DNA of 64,000 nucleotides from Pannonibacter anstelovis (GCF_036881715.1 NZ_JBAKBF010000002.1:310001-374000); one strand, 5' to 3'. Shown: positions 54,856 through 64,000, counted from the stretch's first letter. The notes: a model not told the origin generated them from the sequence alone. A program made the numbers and translations.

Positions 54856-55012
54856 CGTTCCCGGAGGTGTGTTGCGGCTTCAAGCCATGCGTCATGCGCG
54901 CAGGTGCAAAGGCTCAGACCGGCTGCAAATGCACTGGTTGGCCTGCCGGGGGCCGTTATAGTGATGCGGCATTCTTGCCTCCTTCCTGATTTCCGGACCC
55001 GCGGCCTGCCAG

Positions 55013-56092
55013 ATGACATCCAGCCAGATTGATGCCGAACCGACCGTTTCCCGCTGGAAAGCCTTCGGGCAATTCAGCCTGACGATTGCCATCGGCGGGG
55101 CTGGTGCAGCCGGGTTCAACTGGCTTGGCCTGCCTGCGGCCTGGCTGTCGGGAGCAATGATCGTTGTCGCCGCCGCTACCTTTGCCGGGCTGAGGGCAAA
55201 GTTCCCAACCGGCATTCAGCCTCCGCTCTATACGCTGCTGGGCATGACCATGGGCAGCGGCGTGACGCCGGACGTGGTGCACCGCATCGGCGACTGGCCG
55301 GTCTCGCTCGCAGGCCTTGCCGTGGTCGTGGCGCTGGTGATGTTTGTGACCTATGCCTTCCTCCGCCAGCTATGCGGCTGGACAAAGGAAGAAGCCTATT
55401 TTGCTGCCATCCCGGGTGCCCTGACTTTCGTAATGGCGGTCGCCTCCGAGCGCAGGACCGATGTGACCCGCTTTTCGACGGCCCAGATCATCCGGCTGTT
55501 CTTCCTCGTTGCGGCCTTGCCGCTTTTCATCGGGCAGGCTGGCGGGGCAGATATGGGGAGCGGCCCTGCGGCCCTTCCCGTGCCGTTTCAGGATACGGCG
55601 TTAGGTCTTGTCATCTGTATTGCTGCCAGTTTTGCTGCAGTGCGGCTGCGCATTCCGGGCGGCTGGCTGACTGGGGCGTTCTTTGCCAGCGCGCTTGCGA
55701 GTGGCACGGGCTTTCTCGATACACACGTGCCGGACTGGGCGCTGATTCCCTGCTTTGTCATTCTGGGCGCCTCCATTGGCATCCGTTTCTGTGAAATCTC
55801 CCCGGCGATGCTGCTGCGCCTTCTGGCGGCTTCCGTCGGAGCCTTTGCAGCCGGCCTCACGGTGTCTGTGGTGGGGGCGCTCGCCGTTGCATGGACGCTG
55901 GGCATCCCGGCCGGCCAGGTGCTGCTGGCCTACGCGCCGGGCGGGCTGGAGGTGATGATGCTGCTGGCCTATCTGCTGGACATGGACCCTGCCTTTGTCG
56001 CAGCCCATCAGCTTGCCCGCTACATCGCGCTGATCCTGATTCTCCCGCCTGTGACGCTGGCTGTCCTTGGCCGCAACCCGCGGGGCGGCTGA
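55013..56092 (+). CDS. AbrB-family membrane protein (PF05145 type)
   Basis: A 359-residue polytopic protein with about ten hydrophobic helices. The duplicated glycine-rich helices (FNWLGLPAAWLSGAMIVVAA; LRIPGGWLTGAFFASALASG) and YTLLGMTMGSGVTPDVV are characteristic of the family misnamed putative ammonia monooxygenase / AbrB. Function is unknown; transport or a regulatory role has been proposed. It is unrelated to the soluble AbrB DNA-binding regulator. It diverges from hemN across a region with a FixK box. Confidence 0.8.
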   Translation: MTSSQIDAEPTVSRWKAFGQFSLTIAIGGAGAAGFNWLGLPAAWLSGAMIVVAAATFAGLRAKFPTGIQPPLYTLLGMTMGSGVTPDVVHRIGDWPVSLAGLAVVVALVMFVTYAFLRQLCGWTKEEAYFAAIPGALTFVMAVASERRTDVTRFSTAQIIRLFFLVAALPLFIGQAGGADMGSGPAALPVPFQDTALGLVICIAASFAAVRLRIPGGWLTGAFFASALASGTGFLDTHVPDWALIPCFVILGASIGIRFCEISPAMLLRLLAASVGAFAAGLTVSVVGALAVAWTLGIPAGQVLLAYAPGGLEVMMLLAYLLDMDPAFVAAHQLARYIALILILPPVTLAVLGRNPRGG

Positions 56093-56237
56093 CGCAGGGC
56101 TTATCCCGTCAAACCAGTATTTGCAGCGTCCGGCCGGGCAGGATGGCCGCCTGAGCCCGGAGTGGATGCTCTGCGGCGCTCTCACGGCCTTCGTGCCTGA
56201 TGCCTTTTTGCCAACAAACCGAAGCCTTTCTGCCACG

Positions 56238-56251
56238 TTGATCTGAATCAA
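56238..56251 (+). promoter_or_regulatory. FixK/FNR box upstream of ccoN
   Basis: TTGATCTGAATCAA is a perfect TTGAT-N4-ATCAA palindrome. A class II start would lie near 56286, about 52 bases before the ccoN start. Confidence 0.9.
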
Positions 56252-56337
56252 CGCGTCTGGACCCATCCCATGCGCAAGGTCAGCCTTGGACTGCTGGCCC
56301 TTCCCTCGCCAGCGGCATTCAAGACTGGGGCGGAAGA

Positions 56338-57993
56338 ATGGCACAATCAAAGGCCAAACTCATATCGCTCGAAGAAGGGGGCTTTGCCCTGTTCCTCGTG
56401 CTGCTCGCCTTCGCCTGCCTGATCGTGGCAGGGAAGACTTACGACCAGGTGATGGCGTTCCATACGGCAATCGGCGCTTTGTTCGCCGCCGTGGGCGCCT
56501 TCATCATCTTCAAGAACTATTTCGATGACGGCGGAATCGAGATCCCGCAGGAAATCGGCGGCAAGCCGAACTACAACATGGGGCCGGTCAAGTTCGGCAC
56601 CGTGGCTGCCATGTTCTGGGGCATTGCCGGTTTCACCGTCGGCCTGATCATCGCACTTCAGCTCGCCTTTCCGGCGCTGAACTTCGATCTGCCCTGGACC
56701 AACTTCGGGCGCCTGCGTCCGCTGCACACTTCGGCGGTGATCTTTGCCTTTGGCGGCAACGTGCTGCTGGCAACGTCCATGTATGTGGTCCAGCGCACGT
56801 CCCGTGCCCGCATGCCCGGCAAGATCCTGCCCTGGTTCGTTATTCTGGGCTATAACGCCTTCATCGTCATTGCCGGCACGGGCTACCTGCTGGGCGCGAC
56901 GCAGGGCAAGGAATATGCCGAGCCGGAATGGTATGCCGACTTGTGGCTGACCATCGTCTGGGTGGCTTACCTTTTCCTGTTCCTGGGCACTTTGTGGAAG
57001 CGCAAGGAGCCGCATATCTATGTGGCGAACTGGTTCTACCTCGCCTTCATCGTCACCATCGCGATGCTGCATCTCGTCAACAACGCCACCATTCCGGTGT
57101 CGGTGTTCGGGACCAAGTCCTACATCGTCTGGTCTGGCGTGCAGGATGCCATGGTGCAGTGGTGGTACGGCCATAACGCGGTGGGCTTCTTCCTGACCGC
57201 CGGCTTCCTCGCCATCATGTACTACTTCGTGCCCAAGCGCGCCGAGCGGCCGGTCTATTCCTACCGCCTGTCGATCGTGCACTTCTGGGCGCTGATTTTC
57301 ATCTACATCTGGGCTGGCCCCCACCACCTGCACTACACGGCTCTGCCGCAGTGGGCTTCGACGCTGGGTGCCACCTTCTCCGTGATCCTGTGGATGCCCT
57401 CCTGGGGCGGCATGATCAACGGCCTGATGACCCTGTCGGGTGCCTGGGACAAGCTGCGGACCGATCCGGTGCTGCGCATGATGGTCGTGTCGGTTGCCTT
57501 CTACGGCATGTCGACCTTCGAAGGCCCGCTCATGAGCATCCGTGCCGTGAACTCGCTGTCGCATTACACCGACTGGACCATTGGCCACGTGCATTCCGGT
57601 GCGCTCGGCTGGGTGGGCTACATCTCCTTCGGTGCGCTCTACTGCCTGGTTCCCTGGCTGTGGAAGAAGAAGGGCCTCTATTCGCTGAAGCTGGTGGACT
57701 GGCACTTCTGGCTCTCCACCATGGGCATCGTCCTGTACATCTGCGCCATGTGGGTGTCGGGCATCATGCAGGGCCTGATGTGGCGCGCCTACGACAAGAT
57801 GGGCTTCCTTGAATACTCATTCATCGAAACCGTCGACGCCATGTTCCCCTACTACGTCATCCGTGCTCTTGGCGGCGCACTCTTCGTGCTCGGCGCCCTG
57901 ATCATGGCCTTCAACCTCTGGATGACCGTCCGTCACGGTGAGGCCGAAGTGGCCGAAACCGGCACGGCTGGCAACCTGGCTCCGGCCGAATAA
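56338..57993 (+). CDS. ccoN: cbb3-type cytochrome c oxidase subunit I
   Basis: CcoN is the catalytic membrane subunit reducing O2 to water at a heme b3-CuB centre with high oxygen affinity. The 551-residue protein has the heme/CuB histidine motifs LRPLHTSAVIFAFGGN near residue 125, WWYGHNAVGFF near 279, IWAGPHHLHYTALPQW near 325 and HVHSGALGWVGYIS near 418. Twelve membrane helices are expected. It heads ccoNOQP behind a perfect FixK box and corresponds to FixN. Confidence 0.97.
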   Translation: MAQSKAKLISLEEGGFALFLVLLAFACLIVAGKTYDQVMAFHTAIGALFAAVGAFIIFKNYFDDGGIEIPQEIGGKPNYNMGPVKFGTVAAMFWGIAGFTVGLIIALQLAFPALNFDLPWTNFGRLRPLHTSAVIFAFGGNVLLATSMYVVQRTSRARMPGKILPWFVILGYNAFIVIAGTGYLLGATQGKEYAEPEWYADLWLTIVWVAYLFLFLGTLWKRKEPHIYVANWFYLAFIVTIAMLHLVNNATIPVSVFGTKSYIVWSGVQDAMVQWWYGHNAVGFFLTAGFLAIMYYFVPKRAERPVYSYRLSIVHFWALIFIYIWAGPHHLHYTALPQWASTLGATFSVILWMPSWGGMINGLMTLSGAWDKLRTDPVLRMMVVSVAFYGMSTFEGPLMSIRAVNSLSHYTDWTIGHVHSGALGWVGYISFGALYCLVPWLWKKKGLYSLKLVDWHFWLSTMGIVLYICAMWVSGIMQGLMWRAYDKMGFLEYSFIETVDAMFPYYVIRALGGALFVLGALIMAFNLWMTVRHGEAEVAETGTAGNLAPAE

Positions 57994-58008
57994 GGGGGAG
58001 AGCAATCA

Positions 58009-58743
58009 ATGTCTGCCTGGGCAAAACACCAAATCTTCGAGAAGAACTCCATTCTTCTTCTTGTAGGTATCCTCCTAATGGTCTCCATCGGCGGTCTCGT
58101 CGAGATCGTTCCGCTCTTCTATCTGAAGAGCACGATCGAAAAGGTGGAGGGGATGCGTCCCTACTCCCCGCTCGAACTGGCCGGCCGCAACATCTACATC
58201 CGTGAAGGGTGCTATCTCTGCCACTCGCAGATGGTCCGCCCGATGCGTGATGAGCTGGAGCGTTACGGCAAGTACTCGCTGGCGGCGGAGTCCATGTATG
58301 ATCACCCGTTCCAGTGGGGCTCCAAGCGCACTGGCCCGGATCTGGCGCGCGTTGGCGGAAAATACTCCGACGACTGGCACCGCGATCATCTGATCAATCC
58401 GCGCTCTGTCGTGCCGGAATCGATCATGCCGGGCTATCCGTTCCTCATGACGGCCAAGCTCGATGCACGCGGCATTGCCGATCACCTCAAGGCGAACTCG
58501 ATCGTCGGCGTGCCTTACACGGACGAGATGATCGAAAAGGCGGCCGCTGATCTTGCCATCCAGGCCAATCCGGATGCGGACGGTGTGGATGAATTCATGA
58601 GCCGGTATCCCAAGGCTGTCGTCCGCGACTTCGACGGCAACCCGAAGGATCTGACGGAAATGGATGCTCTCGTCGCTTATCTGCAGATGCTTGGCACGCT
58701 CGTGGATTTCTCGATCTACGACGACAAGGCGAACCTGCGCTGA
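58009..58743 (+). CDS. ccoO: cbb3-type cytochrome c oxidase subunit II (mono-heme)
   Basis: CcoO is a membrane-anchored mono-heme cytochrome c that feeds electrons to CcoN. The 244-residue protein has an N-terminal helix (ILLLVGILLMVSIGGLVEIV) and the heme site CYLCH near residue 68-72. It begins 15 bases after ccoN with a GGGGGAGAG ribosome site. It corresponds to FixO. Confidence 0.96.
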   Translation: MSAWAKHQIFEKNSILLLVGILLMVSIGGLVEIVPLFYLKSTIEKVEGMRPYSPLELAGRNIYIREGCYLCHSQMVRPMRDELERYGKYSLAAESMYDHPFQWGSKRTGPDLARVGGKYSDDWHRDHLINPRSVVPESIMPGYPFLMTAKLDARGIADHLKANSIVGVPYTDEMIEKAAADLAIQANPDADGVDEFMSRYPKAVVRDFDGNPKDLTEMDALVAYLQMLGTLVDFSIYDDKANLR

Positions 58744-58753
58744 GGAGGCTCAT

Positions 58754-58909
58754 ATGAACGAGACCTACATGACCCTGGCCAGCTTCGCCCAGACGGGTGG
58801 CACGATCTACTTCGTGCTGATGTTTGCAGGTGTGCTCGCCTATGCCCTCTGGCCCCGCAATGCAGAACGCTTTGACGAGGCCTCCAAGATCCCGTTCCGG
58901 GAGGACTGA
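58754..58909 (+). CDS. ccoQ: cbb3-type cytochrome c oxidase subunit CcoQ
   Basis: A 51-residue single-helix protein (IYFVLMFAGVLAYALWPRNA) that stabilises the oxidase. Its length, sequence FDEASKIPFRED and position between ccoO and ccoP are diagnostic. GGAGG precedes ATG 58754. An in-frame opening from 58664 is upstream read-through and overlaps ccoO. Confidence 0.93.
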   Translation: MNETYMTLASFAQTGGTIYFVLMFAGVLAYALWPRNAERFDEASKIPFRED

Positions 58910-58912
58910 CAG

Positions 58913-59791
58913 ATGAGCGACATTCACAAGAAGGAGATCGATGCTGTCTCCGGCGTTGAAACGACAGGCCACGAGTGGGACGGGCTCAAGGAGCTCAACA
59001 ATCCACTGCCGAAATGGTGGCTCTATGTCTTCTACGCCTCCATCGTCTGGGCGATTGGCTACTGGGTGGTCTATCCCTCCTGGCCGCTGATCAGCGGTTA
59101 TACGGCTGGTGTCCTCGGCAACAGCCAGCGTGCAGATGCGCTGGCGGCTGTCGAAGCTGGCCAGGCTGCCCGTGCGCAGCTGGGCGCGGGCCTCAATGAC
59201 GCGAGCCTGGAAGAGATCGCCAGCAAGCCGGAACTGCTCGACTTCGCCATGGCGAATGGCCGGGCGGCTTTCGGCGACAATTGCGCAGCCTGCCACGGCT
59301 CTGGCGGTACGGGGGCCATCGGTTACCCGAACCTTCAGGACGACGGCTGGATCTGGGGCGGCACGCTGGAAGACATCCACACGACGCTGAAGTATGGGAT
59401 CAGGTCTGGCCATGACGAGGCCAGATTCGCAGAAATGCCTGCCTTTGGCCGGGACGAGCTGCTCGACAAGACCCAGATTGATCAGGTTGCCAACTTCGTC
59501 GCATCGCGCGCCGGACTGGAGCCCGAAGCCGGTGTGGATCTGGCCGCTGGCGAGACCGTCTACCAGGAGAACTGTGCTTCCTGCCATGGCGAGGATCTTG
59601 CCGGCATGCGGGAAATGGGCGCTCCAAGCCTGATGGCCGCGAACTATGTGTTCGGAAAGTCGGTCAAGGCAATCAAGGCGCAGGTCAATGCCCCGCGTCA
59701 TGGCGTGATGCCTGCCTGGGAAGGCCGCCTCGACCCGGCGACCATCAAGTCGCTGGCCGTCTACGTGCACTCCTTCGGCGGTGGTGAGTAA
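58913..59791 (+). CDS. ccoP: cbb3-type cytochrome c oxidase subunit III (di-heme)
   Basis: CcoP is the di-heme cytochrome c subunit that accepts electrons from the bc1 complex. The 292-residue protein has an N-terminal helix (WWLYVFYASIVWAIGYWVVY), the CAACH heme site near 124-128 and CASCH near 221-225. ATG 58913 follows ccoQ by three bases, an operon arrangement. It corresponds to FixP. Confidence 0.96.
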   Translation: MSDIHKKEIDAVSGVETTGHEWDGLKELNNPLPKWWLYVFYASIVWAIGYWVVYPSWPLISGYTAGVLGNSQRADALAAVEAGQAARAQLGAGLNDASLEEIASKPELLDFAMANGRAAFGDNCAACHGSGGTGAIGYPNLQDDGWIWGGTLEDIHTTLKYGIRSGHDEARFAEMPAFGRDELLDKTQIDQVANFVASRAGLEPEAGVDLAAGETVYQENCASCHGEDLAGMREMGAPSLMAANYVFGKSVKAIKAQVNAPRHGVMPAWEGRLDPATIKSLAVYVHSFGGGE

Positions 59792-59858
59792 TCTCACCAC
59801 CCGGCCGGAACTGGTCTGATGGGCCAGTGCGGAGAGGAATGAAAACTGCAGGAAAACC

Positions 59859-59888
59859 AAAGGCCGGGCGCGCAAGCGTCCGGCCTTT
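59859..59888 (+). terminator. Hairpin after ccoNOQP
   Basis: AAAGGCCGG (59859-59867) pairs with CCGGCCTTT (59880-59888). Only a short T run follows; the next box and gene start a separate unit. Confidence 0.65.
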
Positions 59889-59903
59889 GACATATTGCCG
59901 CAT

Positions 59904-59917
59904 TTGATCAGGCTCAA
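59904..59917 (+). promoter_or_regulatory. FixK/FNR box upstream of ccoG
   Basis: TTGATCAGGCTCAA matches TTGA-N6-TCAA. A class II start would be near 59952, about 94 bases before ccoG. Confidence 0.75.
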
Positions 59918-60045
59918 GGCCCGAAGCGTCTGCGCCGTCTAGTGTGCCTTGAAGGTCAGCATGAACCCGGGTCTGCGCCCTCGCGCTGTGCCCGGACTCT
60001 CCCGGGTGCCGTCGGGGCCGGAAACCGGGGTGAAAGGACGGAAAG

Positions 60046-61503
60046 ATGCGTGTCGAGCCAAATGCCGGCGGTGCTGGCGGAGAGCCAGAAGAGTGGTTTG
60101 CGTCCGCCAGGAAAATCTACCCGATGGCGGTCAAGGGAACCTTCCGCAAGATCAAGTGGACGCTGCTGTTTATCACGCTGGGCATCTACTATTTCCTTCC
60201 CTTCATCCGCTGGGACCGGGGGCCAAATGCACCCAATCAGGCCGTCCTCATCGATTTGGAGGGGCGGCGTGGTTATTTCTTCTTCATCGAAATCTGGCCG
60301 CAAGAGGTCTACTACATCACCGGCCTGCTGATTATCGCGGCGCTGGCGCTATTTCTGATGAATGCTGTCGCAGGGCGCGTCTGGTGCGGCTATCTCTGTC
60401 CGCAGACGGTGTGGACCGATCTGTTCCTCTGGGTCGAGCGCAAGATCGAGGGGGACCGGCGCGAGCGCATTGCCCTCGACAAGGCGCCGATGAACCTGTC
60501 GAAGTTCGGCAAGCGGGCCGCCAAACACGTCTCCTGGCTGATGATCGCCTGGTGGACCGGCGGTGCCTGGGTGCTCTATTTCTCCGATGCGCCGACGCTG
60601 GTTTATGAGCTGGCCACCTTCCAGGCACCTTTGAGCGCCTATGTCTGGATCGGCATCCTGACCACGACCACCTATCTGCTGGCTGGTTTCATGCGTGAGC
60701 AGGTCTGCATCTACATGTGCCCCTGGCCACGTATTCAGGCGGCGCTGACGGATGAGAAGGCGCTGAACGTCACCTACCGCTGGGACCGGGGTGAGCCGCG
60801 CGGACCGCTGAAACGGAACAAGGAACTGGCCGCGCAAGGTCTGCCTGCGGGCGACTGCGTTGACTGCGCCCAGTGCTTCCACGTGTGCCCGACGGGCGTC
60901 GACATCCGCAACGGTTTGCAACTGGATTGCATTCAGTGCGGGCTGTGCATTGATGCCTGCGATGCGGTGATGACCCGCGTCGGCAAGCCCACGGGCCTTA
61001 TCGGCTATGACACGGACGAGAACATCCAGCGGCGGCTCGAGGGCAAGGACCCGATTTACGATATCGTGCGTCCGCGCACCATCATCTATGCCGCGGTCAT
61101 CGCCATCACCGGCGCCATCATGCTCTACGCGCTGCTCGCCCGCGACTTTGCGGGGATCAGCGTGCTGCATGACCGCAATCCGATCTTCGTCCAGCAGAAT
61201 GACGGCTCGGTGCGTAACGGCTTCACCGTACGACTGCTGAACAAGCAGACCCACGAACGCACCTTCATGCTCAACGTCGAGGGCATGCCCGGCGGCACAA
61301 GGATCGAGGCGATCGGCATCGACCACTATGTGGATGGCCGTCCCTTCATCGTTGTCGGGCCGGACCAGAGCCGCGAGATCCGTGTGCTGGTCTATTCCCC
61401 GGCCGGCGCAAAGCTTGCGTCCTCGACACCCGTCGTCTTCCGCCTGACGGACACGGTGATGGGCGAGGTTGTCTACACCAGCGATTATTTCAAGGCCCCA
61501 TAG
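60046..61503 (+). CDS. ccoG: cbb3 oxidase accessory protein CcoG (FixG)
   Basis: CcoG is a membrane ferredoxin-like protein needed for copper handling or maturation of cbb3 oxidase. The 485-residue protein has membrane helices near 38-56 and 86-108, a CGYLCPQTVW motif near 116-125, a further helix pair, and two cysteine clusters CVDCAQCFHVCP near 271 and CIQCGLCIDACD near 295 for 4Fe-4S centres. A C-terminal periplasmic immunoglobulin-like domain ends YTSDYFKAP. Its FixK box separates it from ccoNOQP. Confidence 0.95.
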   Translation: MRVEPNAGGAGGEPEEWFASARKIYPMAVKGTFRKIKWTLLFITLGIYYFLPFIRWDRGPNAPNQAVLIDLEGRRGYFFFIEIWPQEVYYITGLLIIAALALFLMNAVAGRVWCGYLCPQTVWTDLFLWVERKIEGDRRERIALDKAPMNLSKFGKRAAKHVSWLMIAWWTGGAWVLYFSDAPTLVYELATFQAPLSAYVWIGILTTTTYLLAGFMREQVCIYMCPWPRIQAALTDEKALNVTYRWDRGEPRGPLKRNKELAAQGLPAGDCVDCAQCFHVCPTGVDIRNGLQLDCIQCGLCIDACDAVMTRVGKPTGLIGYDTDENIQRRLEGKDPIYDIVRPRTIIYAAVIAITGAIMLYALLARDFAGISVLHDRNPIFVQQNDGSVRNGFTVRLLNKQTHERTFMLNVEGMPGGTRIEAIGIDHYVDGRPFIVVGPDQSREIRVLVYSPAGAKLASSTPVVFRLTDTVMGEVVYTSDYFKAP

Positions 61504-61512
61504 GAGGACCAG

Positions 61513-62052
61513 ATGACACAGACACTTGCGAGGACGGGCAAGGGTGATGGAACGGCAGGGGCGGCACGCCGCCCCATGACCGGATGGACGGTTCTGATCT
61601 GGCTTTGCTGCTTCTTTGGTGCGGTTTTCGCAGCCAACGGGGTCTTTCTGTGGGTGGCCATCGGCAGCTTTCCCGGGACGGTCGTCGACAGCTCCTACAA
61701 GGCCGGACAGGCGTTCAACGGCGAGGTGGCAGCTGCCCGTGAACAGGCATCCCGTGGCTGGCAGGTCGGGGTTCATCTCGAGCGCAGCATCGAAGGCCGT
61801 GCCCAGATCGCCATCACCGCCGAAAAGGCCGACGGCTCACCGGTTTCCGGTGTGTCCTTCGAGGCGAAGCTGATGCACCCCGTGGCAACGGGCCTGGATC
61901 AGACCGTTGACCTGATTGAAGGTGAAAGCGGGCACTACGCTGCCTTGACGCCGGAGCCGGTGGCCGCAGGCAACTGGCACCTGATCATTGAGGCACACGG
62001 GGCCGAAGGCCGTGTGTTCCGGTCGGAGAACAAGCTGTTTCTCAAGGACTGA
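61513..62052 (+). CDS. fixH: FixH family protein
   Basis: FixH (CcoH) helps assemble cbb3 oxidase. The 179-residue protein has one N-terminal helix (TVLIWLCCFFGAVFAANGVF) then a periplasmic beta-rich domain; YKAGQAFNGEVAAAREQASR and GWQVGVHLE are family features. It starts nine bases after ccoG and 71 bases before fixI. Confidence 0.93.
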   Translation: MTQTLARTGKGDGTAGAARRPMTGWTVLIWLCCFFGAVFAANGVFLWVAIGSFPGTVVDSSYKAGQAFNGEVAAAREQASRGWQVGVHLERSIEGRAQIAITAEKADGSPVSGVSFEAKLMHPVATGLDQTVDLIEGESGHYAALTPEPVAAGNWHLIIEAHGAEGRVFRSENKLFLKD

Positions 62053-62123
62053 CTCTGACATGAGCAGTGCCCGGTTCAAGGGGCGGACCGGGCACTGCAT
62101 CTCTCTGGCGAGTAGGACGGATC

Positions 62124-64000
62124 ATGACTGTGCATATGCGTGACTGGGACGCATTCGTCACATCTGGAGAAGAGGGCAGGGCCCATATGGACCTGGCCGT
62201 CGAGGGCATCACTTGCGCTGCCTGCATGGGCGACATTGAGCGGGGGCTGATGCGCCTGCCAGGTGTCGCCAGAGCGCGCGTCAACCTCACCTCCCACCGG
62301 CTGGCCGTGGACTGGGATGCAGCGGCCACGGGGGCAGACAAGATTGTCGCCACGCTGGCACGCATGGGCTACAAGGCCCACCCGTTCGATCCGGCATCGG
62401 CGCGCAACCGTCAGGACCAGACGGGGCGGGAGCTGATGCGGGCCATTGCCGTCTCCGGCTTTGCCGCGATGAACATCATGCTGCTCTCCGTTTCGGTCTG
62501 GTCGGGCAACGTCACGGATATTACCGACGAAACCCGCGACCTGTTTCACTGGATTTCGGCACTGATCGCCCTTCCGGCGGTTGCCTATGCGGGCCGCCCG
62601 TTCTTCAGAAGTGCCTTCAATGCCATCCGTGGCCGCCGCCTCAACATGGATGTGCCGATCTCCATCGGCGTGTGCCTTGCGGTCGGGCTGTCGCTGGTCC
62701 AGACCGCGCAAAGCCAGCATCACGCCTATTTCGAATCCGCCACCATGCTTTTGTTCTTCCTGCTGGTCGGCCGCTATCTCGATCACAACATGCGCGGACG
62801 CACCCAGTCGCTGGCGGAGAATATTGCGGCCTTGAAGGGCGAGGTCGCAGCGCGGATCCATCCGGATGGCAGCGTGCGCGAGGTGCCTCTGTCGCGGGTT
62901 CAGCCGGGTGATCTCGTGCTGGTCACCGCCGGTGAGCGCATCCCCGTCGACGGGGTCATTGAGGACGGCGTTTCCGAGGTGGATCAGAGCCTTGTGACCG
63001 GTGAAACGGCGCTGGAGCCTGTGCGGCCCGGTGACCGGGTCTATGCAGGCACCAGCAATGCCGATGGCGTTCTGCATGTGCGTGTTTCGGCTGCTTCCGG
63101 TTCGACTGTGCTGGACGAGGTGAACCGGCTGCTGGAAGCTGCCGGACAGGCCAAGTCCTCCTATGTCGTGCTGGCCGACCGAGCCGCTTCCATGTATTCG
63201 CCGGTGGTGCATGCTGCTGCTGCCCTGACCTTCACCGGCTGGGCGCTGTACGGTATTGGCTGGCAGCCGGCGCTGATCATCGCTATTTCGGTGCTGATCA
63301 TTACCTGCCCCTGTGCACTCGGCCTTGCCATTCCGGCGGTGCAGGTCGTGGCTTCCGGGCAGCTGTTCAAGGCGGGCGTGCTCATCCGCTCTGGCGATGC
63401 CATCGAGCGGCTGGCTGCAGCCGACACCATCGTCTTCGACAAGACCGGCACGCTGACCCTGTCCGAACCGGAACTCGTGGAGGAGCCCGATCTGTCGGAC
63501 AGGGATCTGCTGCTCGCCGGGCGTCTGGCCCTGTCCAGCCGCCATCCTCTGGCGCGTGGCCTTGCCCAGGCGACGGCCGCCAGCGAGCCACTGGCCGGTG
63601 TAGCAGAAACGAGCGGAGCAGGTGTTTCCTGCGATCTGGGGGGGCGTGAAATCCGGCTTGGCAGCCCGGTCTTCTGCGGTGCGTCTGACGCAGACGTAGC
63701 GGCACTTATGCAGCGCCATCCCGATGCTTCGCTGCTCGCCTATCGTGCGGGCGAGGGGCAGGTGCGGCTGTTCGCCCTGCGGCAGAAACTCCGGCCTGAT
63801 GCACCGCTCGTAGCGGCCAGCCTCAGGGCCATGGGCTACCAGCTGGAGATCCTGTCCGGTGACCGGGCAGGCGCCGTGGAGCAGGCCGCCCATGCCCTTG
63901 GCATCGGCGAATGGCGCGCAGGGATGACGCCTGCGGGCAAGATTGCCCGGCTGGAGGAATTGAAACAGGCAGGCCGTACCGTTCTGATGGTCGGTGACGG
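62124..64000 (+). CDS. fixI: Copper-translocating P-type ATPase (cut by the window edge)
   Basis: FixI/CcoI is the P1B-type ATPase that exports copper to the periplasm for the CuB centre of cbb3 oxidase. An N-terminal heavy-metal domain carries GITCAACMGDIERG near 30-43. After several helices come the TGET actuator loop (SLVTGETALEPV), the membrane metal-binding CPC in IITCPCALGLAIPAVQ near 395, and the phosphorylation site DKTGTLTLSEPE near 438. About 625 codons are inside the window; the protein runs off the right edge at MVGDG, before the last helices. ATG 62124 follows AGGACGG. Confidence 0.93.
   Translation, partial: MTVHMRDWDAFVTSGEEGRAHMDLAVEGITCAACMGDIERGLMRLPGVARARVNLTSHRLAVDWDAAATGADKIVATLARMGYKAHPFDPASARNRQDQTGRELMRAIAVSGFAAMNIMLLSVSVWSGNVTDITDETRDLFHWISALIALPAVAYAGRPFFRSAFNAIRGRRLNMDVPISIGVCLAVGLSLVQTAQSQHHAYFESATMLLFFLLVGRYLDHNMRGRTQSLAENIAALKGEVAARIHPDGSVREVPLSRVQPGDLVLVTAGERIPVDGVIEDGVSEVDQSLVTGETALEPVRPGDRVYAGTSNADGVLHVRVSAASGSTVLDEVNRLLEAAGQAKSSYVVLADRAASMYSPVVHAAAALTFTGWALYGIGWQPALIIAISVLIITCPCALGLAIPAVQVVASGQLFKAGVLIRSGDAIERLAAADTIVFDKTGTLTLSEPELVEEPDLSDRDLLLAGRLALSSRHPLARGLAQATAASEPLAGVAETSGAGVSCDLGGREIRLGSPVFCGASDADVAALMQRHPDASLLAYRAGEGQVRLFALRQKLRPDAPLVAASLRAMGYQLEILSGDRAGAVEQAAHALGIGEWRAGMTPAGKIARLEELKQAGRTVLMVGD

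Noticed and set aside
1..64000. CRISPR arrays, insertion sequences or prophage
   Set aside because: No regularly spaced repeats, transposase, integrase or phage structural genes were found on either strand.

Overview
The window is high-GC DNA that reads as an alphaproteobacterial chromosome, most likely Hyphomicrobiales (a Stappiaceae-like lineage is my guess, not proven). The reasons are a SAM-II riboswitch in front of metZ, a class I lysyl-tRNA synthetase, the long form of dCTP deaminase, a PodJ-like polarity protein, and a fixLJ / fixK / hemN / ccoNOQP / ccoG-fixH-fixI microaerobic cluster. Almost all DNA is coding and the gene order looks like ordinary core genome. There is no prophage, insertion sequence or CRISPR array.

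Left end (1-4.6 kb): a tRNA-Gly(CCC) gene, a multi-hairpin palindromic element and an orphan VapB-type antitoxin. They are bounded by a degenerate second copy of the tRNA 3' end that supplies the stop codon of a family-2 glycosyltransferase (XagB-like). Then come a solute-binding protein without a normal start codon and an alpha/beta hydrolase.

4.6-17 kb, metabolism: dcd; SAM-II riboswitch plus terminator controlling metZ; apaG with a one-base frameshift; a TerB-like protein; lysK; and a fatty-acid oxidation block on the minus strand (acyl-CoA dehydrogenase, GST, thiolase, FadJ-type multifunctional enzyme). Next to the block is a MerR-type regulator, and a shared 12-bp operator core lies in front of both the regulator and the block.

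17-38 kb: a 1445-residue PodJ-like protein; a TauE/SafE exporter with its TIGR02186 partner; the ligase-associated DNA repair set (PdeM, Lhr-like helicase, exonuclease), whose ATP-dependent ligase lies about 7 kb away behind an NTF2-like protein, a DEAD-box RNA helicase and two chemoreceptors; a DsbA-fold isomerase and a secreted low-complexity protein.

38-50 kb: an esterase / double-hotdog pair; a NarL-type response regulator, a GGDEF-EAL protein and a 1175-residue transporter-fused hybrid kinase that may form one signalling module; mscL; an aminotransferase.

50-64 kb, low-oxygen respiration: heme-PAS kinase FixL and regulator FixJ, a single receiver-domain protein (candidate FixT-like modulator), FixK with a FixJ-like site upstream, then hemN, an AbrB-family membrane protein, the cbb3 oxidase operon ccoNOQP and the assembly genes ccoG, fixH and fixI (cut by the right edge). 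FixK/FNR boxes precede hemN, ccoN and ccoG, so a complete O2 -> FixL -> FixJ -> FixK -> cbb3/heme circuit can be read from the sequence.
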